Below are positions 8,053 through 15,930 of a stretch of 64,000 bases of DNA, in pieces. Position numbers and translations under genes: made by a program. The stretch lies in contig NZ_JAJEWJ010000005.1 of NCBI RefSeq assembly GCF_020687765.1, forward strand, positions 186,001 to 250,000, read 5' to 3'. The stretch's first letter is position 1. Every line of letters starts with the position of its first letter. The notes under the pieces were generated by a model. The model had not been told where the DNA came from. It did no database searches and saw only the letters and a list, made by a program, of their open reading frames with translations. The stretch comes from Sphingobacterium sp. FBM7-1. GTDB lineage: Bacteria; Bacteroidota; Bacteroidia; Sphingobacteriales; Sphingobacteriaceae.

Positions 8053-8112
8053 ATGCAAATTCCACCGGGACACGGGTTAGCTGAAGCTCATCCCAACATT
8101 GTGGTGGAATAA
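8053..8112 (+). other. Structured element with a possible 19-codon open frame
   Basis: Arms ATTCCACC (8059-8066) and GGTGGAAT (8103-8110) are perfect inverses and enclose a second small stem built on GGG...AGCT-GA-AGCT...CCC. A 19-codon frame from ATG 8053 to TAA 8112 spans the structure exactly. It could be a structured RNA, a leader peptide or a recombination footprint at the edge of the AT-rich island. No support for translation beyond the open frame. Confidence 0.3.
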
Positions 8113-8163
8113 AAGGGAAGCCGAAAACTTGATAGAGTAGGCACGGTTTTAAATATCTAAATT

Positions 8164-8415
8164 ATGGCAAACTATTATTGCGAATATTGTGGAACTAAAC
8201 ATTCCAGTGTCATGGGGCTGACCAACGGTTATTGCTTTAGGCATCCCAACGGAGCAAACAAGGGAAGACACAAATTGTACGAAGGTAGCGAAAAAACAAA
8301 GTATACCTGCAAGTATTGTGGGACAGGCCAAAGTAGTATCCAAAACCTGACCAACGGTTATTGTTTTAGACATCCGGACGGAGCGAATAAAGGAAAACAT
8401 GCGCCGGCATTGTGA
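8164..8415 (+). CDS. Small protein with two tandem zinc-finger-like repeats
   Basis: 83 residues made almost entirely of two copies of one unit: C-E/K-Y-C-G-T-x4-S-x3-L-T-N-G-Y-C-F-R-H-P-x-G-A-N-K-G-x-H, at roughly residues 5-37 and 50-80. Each unit offers Cys, Cys, Cys and His ligands (CxxC, then C..H, and a last His), so each probably binds one zinc ion. The two units are also alike at DNA level, showing a recent duplication. It precedes the DUF262 gene by 54 bp. The family is familiar in Bacteroidota genomes but I know of no assigned function; DNA or RNA binding is a reasonable guess only. Confidence 0.65.
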   Translation: MANYYCEYCGTKHSSVMGLTNGYCFRHPNGANKGRHKLYEGSEKTKYTCKYCGTGQSSIQNLTNGYCFRHPDGANKGKHAPAL

Positions 8416-8452
8416 GTATAAACAATTAATAACCATCACGAATAAGGATTTG

Positions 8453-8468
8453 TATAAAAATTTTTATA
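8453..8468. promoter_or_regulatory. 16-bp perfect AT palindrome before the DUF262 gene
   Basis: TATAAAAATTTTTATA reads the same on both strands and ends one base before ATG 8470. It may be an operator, for example for the WYL protein coded at the far end of the island, or merely AT-rich sequence. Confidence 0.35.
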
Positions 8469-8469
8469 A

Positions 8470-10155
8470 ATGAACAACATATCAATTAAACCAATCTCCG
8501 AATTATTGGGGATGAATTTTTTTATTCCATCGTATCAAAGAGGTTATCGTTGGACAGAACAACAGGTAAAAGACTTGTTGAATGATATCAATGAATTTTC
8601 ACCAAAAGAAATTGCCAATTCCGGTGAAAAAACTTGGTATTGCTTACAGCCTATTGTTGTAAAGGAAACAGACAGAGACAGAAACGAGTGGGAAGTAATC
8701 GATGGACAGCAACGGTTAACTACGACTTATTTGATTTTATATTATTTGAATCAACGATATACAGAAGAAGGTAGAACGGAACTTTTTGAAGTGGAATATG
8801 AAACACGAGAAGGTTCTGCGAATTATTTAAAAAATGAATTGGGAAAAATAGAAAAGGACGATTCAAATATTGACTATTTCCACATATCAATTGCTTATCA
8901 AACTATTAAAGACTGGTTCAAAGAAAAAAAAGTAGAAAAATCATTTGAGTTGAAATTTAATGATTCTACTAAAGTTATTTGGTACGAAACTTCAAAGAAC
9001 GAAATTTCTATTGATATTTTCACGAGAATCAATAGCGGAAAAATTCCGCTAACAAATGCTGAATTGATAAAAGCTTTGTTTTTGAACAGTTCGAATTTTG
9101 AAAACGTCGACGCGGAAAAACTGCGTTTGAAACAATTAGAAATTGCCTCAGAGTGGGATAGAATCGAATATGCTTTACAAGATGATTCGTTTTGGTATTT
9201 CATCAATAAAAGTGAAAACAATTTGGCAACGAGAATAGAGTTTATTTTCAATTTAATGGCTGACAAACAAAGCGATGATAAATATTCAACTTTTTATTTC
9301 TTTAATGAGAAATTCAAAACCAAACTAGAAAACGAGATAATCGATAATTGGCAGGAAATTAAAAAATATTTTCAAACGCTTGAAGAGTGGTTCAACGACA
9401 GAGAATTGTACCATAAAATTGGCTATTTGATTGCAACTGGAACAAACATCAAAAATATTCTTAACGAAAAAAAAGAAAAGTCAAAAACAGTATTTGCAAA
9501 TTGGCTAAACCACGAAATACAATCCAAATTTAGAAAAGTGAATTTTGAAGAAGTAGAATATAACGGAGGATATATACGTGAAATTTTATTACTGCAAAAC
9601 ATTCAAACAATGCTCAATAATGAAAACGAAACTAATCGTTTTCCTTTTGACCGGTATAAAAAAGAGTTTTGGGACGTTGAACATATTCACGCTATTGCAA
9701 CAGAAGTGAAAGTAAACAAGGAAAATCAAGCTGATTGGCTGAGAAACAACTTTGTCGAAACAGAAAATCATCAAGATAAAGACAGAAATAATCAAATTGA
9801 ACAAACCATACAATCAGGCAACACTATTGACGAAAATGAGTTTGATTATATAATTGATTATGTTTTAGGGGAAGAAGATAACAGACTGCAAAATCTTTGT
9901 CTGTTAGACAGAGGAACAAATCGTTCTTATAAAAACGATTCATTTAAAGAAAAGAGGAAAAAGATAATCGAAAGAGAAATTGAAGGAACTTTTATTCCCA
10001 TTTGTACTAAGAATGTTTTTATGAAATATTATTCCAGCAATGTACAAGATATTGAAGTATGGAATGAAAATGACAAAACGTCATATTTTGAAAAGATACA
10101 AGAAGTAATTACTGAATATTTACCTCAAACCGAATTAACAGAAAATGAACAATAA
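8470..10155 (+). CDS. DUF262 plus HNH (DUF1524-like) protein, GmrSD-type
   Basis: 561 residues. The N-terminal DUF262 domain (ParB/sulfiredoxin-like fold) shows IPSYQRGYRW near residue 17 and IDGQQRLTT with DGQQR at 78-82, residues linked in this family to NTP binding or hydrolysis. The C-terminal half has a DUF1524-like HNH nuclease: WDVEHIHA with His 405, then NRLQNLCLLDRGTNRSYKNDSFKEKR. This is the composition of type IV restriction enzymes of the GmrSD family and of SspE-like effectors. It overlaps the next gene by 11 bp. A nuclease acting on modified or foreign DNA is the likely role; the target is unknown. Confidence 0.85.
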   Translation: MNNISIKPISELLGMNFFIPSYQRGYRWTEQQVKDLLNDINEFSPKEIANSGEKTWYCLQPIVVKETDRDRNEWEVIDGQQRLTTTYLILYYLNQRYTEEGRTELFEVEYETREGSANYLKNELGKIEKDDSNIDYFHISIAYQTIKDWFKEKKVEKSFELKFNDSTKVIWYETSKNEISIDIFTRINSGKIPLTNAELIKALFLNSSNFENVDAEKLRLKQLEIASEWDRIEYALQDDSFWYFINKSENNLATRIEFIFNLMADKQSDDKYSTFYFFNEKFKTKLENEIIDNWQEIKKYFQTLEEWFNDRELYHKIGYLIATGTNIKNILNEKKEKSKTVFANWLNHEIQSKFRKVNFEEVEYNGGYIREILLLQNIQTMLNNENETNRFPFDRYKKEFWDVEHIHAIATEVKVNKENQADWLRNNFVETENHQDKDRNNQIEQTIQSGNTIDENEFDYIIDYVLGEEDNRLQNLCLLDRGTNRSYKNDSFKEKRKKIIEREIEGTFIPICTKNVFMKYYSSNVQDIEVWNENDKTSYFEKIQEVITEYLPQTELTENEQ

Positions 10156-12379
10156 TCCAACATCTGAAAAATTAACTTTTCGTGAGTTAATTAGTAAGCA
10201 TAAAATTGAAATTCCTATTATACAGCGTGATTACGCTCAAGGCAGAGAGGGAAAAGCAGATATAAGAACTAATTTTTTGAATGCTTTGCTAGAAGTTGTT
10301 GATGGTAAAAAACTAGAGTTAGATTTTGTTTACGGAAGTGTTAAAAAGGATAAAGAAGATAATACAACTTTGCAACCTCTCGACGGGCAACAGCGATTAA
10401 CAACTTTGTTTTTGTTGCATTGGTTCGTTGCTACCAAAGAAAATAAGTTAGACAATGGATTGATAAAACTCTTGACAAAATTCACTTACGAAACACGTAC
10501 CAGCTCACGTGAATTTTGCAATGATTTAATCAATATAGGAATTGATTTTGATAATTTGTTAGAAACAGATTATCATGATAAAGAAAAAATAAAACCAAAG
10601 AATAATGAGTTGTCCAAGACAATCATTAATAGCTCCTGGTTTTTCCTTTCTTGGAAAAGAGACCCAACAATAAAATCGATGCTGACTATGTTGGATGCGA
10701 TTCATCAAAATTTTAAAGATAACACCGAAGTTTGGAACAAGTTAAACAACATTAGCTTTCATTACATAGAACTGCAAGACTTTGGACTTTCTGATGATTT
10801 GTATATCAAAATGAATGCAAGAGGTAAGCCTCTTACCGATTTTGAAAATTTCAAAGCAAAGTTTGAGCAACACATCGATAAATGGGAAGACTATTCAGAC
10901 CCAACAGAAACCTTTGCTCATAAAATTGACACAGTTTGGACAGATTTGTTTTGGAAATATCGTAATGAAACCGAAAACATTTTTGACGAACAGCTTCTGA
11001 ATTTTTTCAGAACAAAGGCAGTAATTAATTATACGCTTAAAGCAGATATCAAAAGTGATAATTTCAGAGCCAACGTTGATTTATTGAGAGGAAGCGATAC
11101 AATTCCATTCAATCAATATTTGGAGTTAGGTTGTTTTGATGAGGAGTATTTTACAACATTGAAAGCTACTTTAAATAAATTGTCTGATAAAGATGGATTG
11201 AATACATTTATTTCAGAAACCACTTATGTGAATGAGCAAGAAATTTTTAATGGTACAATTAAAAATGACTTATCATATCCTGATTTGGTTATTGCTTTTG
11301 CTTATTATCAATATTTGGCATCGGAAAAAAATATTGAAATTGAAAAATTGAAAAGTTGGTTGCGTGTTGTTCGTAATCTGGTAGAAGGTAGCAGACCCTA
11401 TTTATTCAATAATGCTAATGACTTTGCAAATGCTCTACGTTCTATAAACGAATTGTTGCAATATAGAAATTCAATCGTTGATCACTTCGCAGAAATACAA
11501 ATTAATTCGCTTTCGGGTTTCATTAGTGAGCAAGTTATAGAAGAAAAACTAAAAGCGAAACTTATTACACAAAATGAGGTTTGGAAAAATACAATTATTG
11601 AAATTGAAAATCACGGATATTTCAACGGACAAATCGGCTTTATTTTAGATTGGTGTAAAGATGAAAACGAAATACACAATATTGATAAATTCAAAGAATA
11701 CGCAGAAAAAGCAAGAGCCGTATTTAGTAATGACGGAGTGAAAAACTTTGACAATTATCTTTTTGAAAGAGCTTTGTTAGCAACAGGTGATTATTTGTTG
11801 AGTATTGGTAGAAATTATAGTTTTTTAATCAGCAAAGGAAGAAATGAACGTGATATTAGTTGGAAGAGGCTCCTAAGAGATAATAACGAAAAACGAGCAT
11901 ATTTAAAACAGCTTGTTGATAAAGTATCTGTTTCAAATCTATCCAAAGATTTGCAAACCATTGTTGATGAATTTTCGGATCAAAATGATTGGCGATATTA
12001 CTTCGTTAAACAGTTTGAGATGGTTTCCGCTTGTGGGGATCAAAAATTAATTAGGCGGAATAATGAATTTGATATTCTATTACTCGAAAAAACTGCAACA
12101 AATGGAAAGCACAGGGAATATTATTCGTATTCTTTATTTGTAGAGTTAATGATCGAGCAACCTGATATTTCGTATTGCAAGCAAAGCTCTGTGAATGATT
12201 GGAAATATTTTGAATTTAACGGAAGACAAATCGCATTTGATTGTAACTCCAGTAAATATGTTTGTACACAAAACAACGATTGGTATAATAAACAAGAATT
12301 TGAAAATAGAAATTCTGTATTTGACTATATTATAGAGCTAAACACCGAAGACAAACTCAATGAAAAAACTTTATCTTGA
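10145..12379 (+). CDS. Second DUF262 protein with large C-terminal region
   Basis: 744 residues, starting inside the 3' end of the previous gene. The DUF262 domain spans about residues 10-330: IPIIQRDYAQGR, LQPLDGQQRLTTLFLLHW (Asp 80 of DGQQR) and the later IKMNARGKPLTDFENFKAKFE element. The C-terminal 400 residues are helical and do not show the HNH motif, so nuclease activity probably comes from the partner. Pairs of DUF262 genes, one with and one without HNH, recur in defence islands. Base composition is clearly more AT-rich than the flanking housekeeping genes, suggesting transfer. It overlaps the cREC-like gene by 20 bp. Confidence 0.8.
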   Translation: MNNNPTSEKLTFRELISKHKIEIPIIQRDYAQGREGKADIRTNFLNALLEVVDGKKLELDFVYGSVKKDKEDNTTLQPLDGQQRLTTLFLLHWFVATKENKLDNGLIKLLTKFTYETRTSSREFCNDLINIGIDFDNLLETDYHDKEKIKPKNNELSKTIINSSWFFLSWKRDPTIKSMLTMLDAIHQNFKDNTEVWNKLNNISFHYIELQDFGLSDDLYIKMNARGKPLTDFENFKAKFEQHIDKWEDYSDPTETFAHKIDTVWTDLFWKYRNETENIFDEQLLNFFRTKAVINYTLKADIKSDNFRANVDLLRGSDTIPFNQYLELGCFDEEYFTTLKATLNKLSDKDGLNTFISETTYVNEQEIFNGTIKNDLSYPDLVIAFAYYQYLASEKNIEIEKLKSWLRVVRNLVEGSRPYLFNNANDFANALRSINELLQYRNSIVDHFAEIQINSLSGFISEQVIEEKLKAKLITQNEVWKNTIIEIENHGYFNGQIGFILDWCKDENEIHNIDKFKEYAEKARAVFSNDGVKNFDNYLFERALLATGDYLLSIGRNYSFLISKGRNERDISWKRLLRDNNEKRAYLKQLVDKVSVSNLSKDLQTIVDEFSDQNDWRYYFVKQFEMVSACGDQKLIRRNNEFDILLLEKTATNGKHREYYSYSLFVELMIEQPDISYCKQSSVNDWKYFEFNGRQIAFDCNSSKYVCTQNNDWYNKQEFENRNSVFDYIIELNTEDKLNEKTLS

Positions 12380-12653
12380 TGATTTGAGACCAATCCCAGA
12401 AGGACACATAGGAGTTCGTTCTTATACGGAGTTTGTAACTTACATTACTGATAGTGGACTGCCTGATTTCATTTCTTTTGACCACGATTTAGGGCTCGAA
12501 GAGAGTGGGTATGATTGTGCTAAATGGTTAGTAAATTATTGTTTAGATAATAATTTTCGATTGCCCAAATTTGATGTACATAGTCAGAATCCTGTTGGTA
12601 AAGAAAATATATTATCATTACTACAGAATTTTAAAAAGAATATAAAAGGCTAA
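12360..12653 (+). CDS. Cyclic-phosphate receiver (cREC)-like domain protein
   Basis: 97 residues from ATG 12360. It has the receiver-like fold pattern KLYLDDLRPIPEG, then RSYTEFVTYI, FISFDHDLG, GYDCAKWLVNYC and a final VHSQNPVGKENI. Asp residues in LDD and DHDLG and the His-Ser after the last strand are the hallmarks I recall for the cREC (cyclic-phosphate processing receiver) family, which comparative genomics ties to 2',3'-cyclic phosphate ends and RNA repair. It is translationally coupled to the DUF262 gene and followed after 60 bp by the AAA gene. Its role is predicted, not proven. Confidence 0.7.
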   Translation: MKKLYLDDLRPIPEGHIGVRSYTEFVTYITDSGLPDFISFDHDLGLEESGYDCAKWLVNYCLDNNFRLPKFDVHSQNPVGKENILSLLQNFKKNIKG

Positions 12654-12713
12654 TATAAACCACGACACACTTTGTCTTACTCTGGGTATACCTTTGTCAA
12701 AAAAGATAGGTTT

Positions 12714-14387
12714 ATGGAAAGTATCACAAAGAAACAAATTCTGGAAAGCATTGGGAAAGTGTACGAACAATCAAAAAATTGTAAGCTTGAAAATTCATTT
12801 TTTGAAAGCATCAAATCCGAACTAGATACACTTTCCCAATATTTCAAAACGTCGGATAATCAAACCTTTTTTATTGCAATGGTTTTTGCTTTAAACTACA
12901 AAGGAGATACTGTCGATTTGAACGATTTGATAGAATATTTTGATTGTAATCCAATGAAAATCTTGGAATACAGCGATGATTTTGAGTACTTGCACAAAGT
13001 TGGGATTTTTGAAAAAAAGAAATCGAGACACCGTGTGAAGTTAGCAGGAGCTAATGACCAATTTGTTATTCACGAAAAAATCACAGAAGCCATTTTACAA
13101 AACAAACCTTTGCTCAAAATCAATGAGAATAAAATAAAGGGTATTATAGATTTGTTAGAACAGTTATACAAATTGGGCGACCAACGAGACGATGATAAAA
13201 TTTCAACCTTTGAACTATTTCGAGAAGTTGAAAAATTGATTGCAGACAACACACATTTTCCGTTAATAGAAAAAGTAAAGCAATTCAACTTTAGCACAGA
13301 GGATGCTTATATGTTTTTATACCTAATATGGAAAACAGTATCAGGAAATGAATCTACAGATATTGGAAGAGCTTTGGATGGTATTTATGATAGTCCTTCA
13401 GAGAGAGTAAATGAAGTACAAAAATTGTTGTCGGGCAATCATATCCTAATCAACAATAATCTGATTGAAATTATAGAAGCCCAATTTTTCAATGATACAG
13501 AAATGAAATTGACGGATACCTCGTTCCAACTTCTGAATGATTGTGATATTAAACTTTTTCTAAACAAAAAGAAAAAAGACAATATCATTATTCCCTCGGA
13601 AGTTATTTATCGTGAATTGGTTTTTGATAATGAGGAGATGAATCAATTAGAAACACTTCAAAATTTACTTCAAGAAGACAAGTTTAATGAAACACAGACA
13701 AGATTAACAAATAAAGGTTTACCCAAAGGAATTGCAGTTTTGTTACATGGCGCACCTGGAACAGGAAAAACCGAAATTGTAAAACAATTGGCAAAAGCGA
13801 CAAACCGAGAAATAATGAAAGTGGAAATCAGTCAGTCAAAATCCATGTGGTTTGGCGAAAGTGAAAAAATCATTAAACGTATTTTCACAGATTACAGAGC
13901 TTATGCAAAAGAATCTAAACTAACACCTATTTTACTTTTCAATGAAGCTGATGCCATTATTTCCAAAAGGAAAGAAAACAGTAATTCCAATGTAGCTCAA
14001 ACTGAAAATGCTATCCAAAATATCATACTGGAAGAGCTTGAAAACTTTGATGGCATTTTAATGGCAACTACCAACTTAGCGAATAATTTGGATATCGCTT
14101 TTGAGCGAAGATTTTTATTCAAAGTACAGTTCAATAAACCCACAAAAAAGGTAAGAGCTAAAATATGGAAATCAAAAATGCCTCATTTGAATGAAGAAGC
14201 ATGTCAAATACTCGCAGATAAATTTGATTTTTCAGGTGGGCAGATAGATAATATTATTCGCAAAAGTGAAATACAGGAAATCGTTCACGGCACAATGACC
14301 AACTTTGAAGAAATACAGTCATTTTGTAGCGAGGAATCCATAATAACAAAAACAACTAAAATTGGATTTGGCTATGCACACGATTAA
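12714..14387 (+). CDS. Winged-helix AAA ATPase
   Basis: 557 residues from ATG 12714; an upstream TTG at 12672 in the same frame is less likely. The N-terminal 330 residues are helical, with a segment FFIAMVFALNYKGDTVDLNDLIEYFDC...FEYLHKVGIFEKKKSRHRV that reads as a winged helix. The classical AAA core follows: Walker A GAPGTGKT at about 346-353, Walker B LLFNEAD, sensor 1 MATTNLANN and arginine finger FERRF. It overlaps the phosphoesterase gene by 14 bp. From memory, ATPases of this build occur with calcineurin-like phosphoesterases in predicted RNA-repair or conflict loci. The substrate is unknown. Confidence 0.8.
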   Translation: MESITKKQILESIGKVYEQSKNCKLENSFFESIKSELDTLSQYFKTSDNQTFFIAMVFALNYKGDTVDLNDLIEYFDCNPMKILEYSDDFEYLHKVGIFEKKKSRHRVKLAGANDQFVIHEKITEAILQNKPLLKINENKIKGIIDLLEQLYKLGDQRDDDKISTFELFREVEKLIADNTHFPLIEKVKQFNFSTEDAYMFLYLIWKTVSGNESTDIGRALDGIYDSPSERVNEVQKLLSGNHILINNNLIEIIEAQFFNDTEMKLTDTSFQLLNDCDIKLFLNKKKKDNIIIPSEVIYRELVFDNEEMNQLETLQNLLQEDKFNETQTRLTNKGLPKGIAVLLHGAPGTGKTEIVKQLAKATNREIMKVEISQSKSMWFGESEKIIKRIFTDYRAYAKESKLTPILLFNEADAIISKRKENSNSNVAQTENAIQNIILEELENFDGILMATTNLANNLDIAFERRFLFKVQFNKPTKKVRAKIWKSKMPHLNEEACQILADKFDFSGGQIDNIIRKSEIQEIVHGTMTNFEEIQSFCSEESIITKTTKIGFGYAHD

Positions 14388-14976
14388 AATTAAAAGCCAA
14401 AACATTTTATTGTTATCAGATACACATGGCAAACATCGTTTAATCGATATTCCTAAAAACATTCAGATTGTAATTCATTGTGGAGACATTTGTAATGCAG
14501 GAGATATGGATGAAGTTTTGGATTTTTTTAAATGGTACGCTCAATTAGAAATACCACATAAAATATTTATTCACGGAAATCATGATTTGCCTTTCGAGTT
14601 AGAACCAGAATGGGGTAAAAAATTGATTCGTAAAGACATTATCTGGTTAAATGACGCAACGATAGTAATACGTGAAATAAACATAATGGGAATTAGTGCT
14701 TTCCCTTTTTATAATAGTCTTGAAACGAAAAATAAAATTGACATCATTGCATCACATTATCCTCCTTATGGTATTTTAGACAATGGATTTGGCAGTGAAG
14801 AAATCAGCGATTTTATATTTCAGTTGGCACCAAAGTACCACGTATTTGGTCACAATCATTCCGACTATGGAAAAACAAAATACAAAAACATTCAATATAT
14901 TAACGCATCAATTTATCATAAGTTATGTCAAAAAGAGAGTCACTTGCTAGGTATAGTCTCATTATTAAAAAGTTAA
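14374..14976 (+). CDS. Calcineurin-like metallophosphoesterase
   Basis: 200 residues from ATG 14374. The five metal-binding blocks are all present: SDTHGKH, IHCGDICN, IHGNHD, ASHYPP and FGHNHSDYG. The enzyme is thus likely active with two metal ions, hydrolysing a phosphomono- or diester. With the cREC-like protein and AAA partner nearby, a nucleotide or RNA-end substrate is plausible but inferred. No signal peptide, so it is cytoplasmic. It overlaps the ATPase gene upstream by 14 bp and the WYL gene downstream by 52 bp, an unusually long overlap that ties the three together. Confidence 0.85.
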   Translation: MHTIKIKSQNILLLSDTHGKHRLIDIPKNIQIVIHCGDICNAGDMDEVLDFFKWYAQLEIPHKIFIHGNHDLPFELEPEWGKKLIRKDIIWLNDATIVIREINIMGISAFPFYNSLETKNKIDIIASHYPPYGILDNGFGSEEISDFIFQLAPKYHVFGHNHSDYGKTKYKNIQYINASIYHKLCQKESHLLGIVSLLKS

Positions 14977-15827
14977 GAAAGCGTTCAGCCACATTTGCTG
15001 AAATCGAGGATTATTTAGCGTTGGAATCAGAAGTTCAAGGCTATAATTTTAATGTTTCGAAGCGTACATTTCAACGAGATAGAGACGACATCCGTTCTTT
15101 GTACAATATTGATATTTTATTTGACTTTTCTAAAAAGGTCTATTACATCGACTTTGACGGTCAACCAGAAGCAAGCGAGCGGATATTGGAAGCTTTCGAT
15201 ACCTTCAATGCTTTGAACGTAGCCGATAGGTTGTCTAAACATATTCATTTTGAAAAGCGGAAACCTCAAGGTACGGAACATCTTTATGGTTTACTTCATG
15301 CCATGAAAAATCAAGTTCAGATAACCTTTGTCTATCAAAAATATTGGGAGGATGAATTAACCGAGCGCACGGTAGAGCCGTATGCTCTAAAAGAATTCAA
15401 AAATAGATGGTATATCTTATCCAAGGATCTGAGCGATAACGCGATAAAGAGTTTTGCGCTCGACCGTATAACAGATTTAGATATTTCGAAGAGAAAATTC
15501 ACCGTTCCGAAAGATTTTGATGTAAATGAATATTATAGATATTGCTTCGGTATCATTAGTCCGAACGGTCATCAGCCAGAAGATGTAATACTTTCTTTCA
15601 ATGCATTTCAAGGAAAGTATATCAAGTCTTTGCCATTGCACGATTCCCAACGGATTCTAGTAGATAATGCTGATGAATTAAGAATACAGCTCAAACTATT
15701 CATTACGCATGATTTCTTTATGGAGCTTTTATCATTTGGAGACAACCTTAAAATATTAGAGCCACAGAGCTTGATTGATGATTTAAAATCAACTGTTAGG
15801 AATATTAACAACAAATATGAAGAATAG
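14925..15827 (+). CDS. WYL domain transcriptional regulator
   Basis: 300 residues. The N-terminus is a helix-turn-helix (SLARYSLIIKKLRKRSATFAEIEDYL...SKRTFQRDRDDIRSLY, the usual DeoR-like HTH with an RDI/RDD end). The middle holds the WYL core with NRWYIL (Trp 162) and FALDRI, which in this family binds a ligand such as a nucleotide. A WCX-like C-terminal domain closes the protein. WYL regulators often control defence loci; its position as the last gene, translationally coupled to the phosphoesterase, suggests it regulates this island. Codon composition is slightly less AT-rich than the DUF262 genes. Confidence 0.88.
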   Translation: MSKRESLARYSLIIKKLRKRSATFAEIEDYLALESEVQGYNFNVSKRTFQRDRDDIRSLYNIDILFDFSKKVYYIDFDGQPEASERILEAFDTFNALNVADRLSKHIHFEKRKPQGTEHLYGLLHAMKNQVQITFVYQKYWEDELTERTVEPYALKEFKNRWYILSKDLSDNAIKSFALDRITDLDISKRKFTVPKDFDVNEYYRYCFGIISPNGHQPEDVILSFNAFQGKYIKSLPLHDSQRILVDNADELRIQLKLFITHDFFMELLSFGDNLKILEPQSLIDDLKSTVRNINNKYEE

Positions 15828-15832
15828 GGGGT

Positions 15833-15860
15833 AAGCCGGAGGGTCGGACCGGCTTTCTCT
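15833..15860. terminator. Probable terminator at the end of the AT-rich island
   Basis: AAGCCGG (15833-15839) pairs with CCGGCTT (15849-15855) across a 9-nt loop, followed by TCTCT. It lies just after the WYL stop and between convergent genes, so it may serve both. The T tract is weak. Confidence 0.5.
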
Positions 15861-15930
15861 AGGCAGAAAAAAACATAGAAGCTGATTTCGTTTATTGATA
15901 AGAATTGTTTATTCTTTTTTAATTAACAAA

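Noticed and set aside
12671..12696. Full promoter before the winged-helix AAA gene
   Set aside because: The TACCTTTG box is good but the TTTG upstream is only 14 bp away, too close for a normal -33 element; kept only as a comment.
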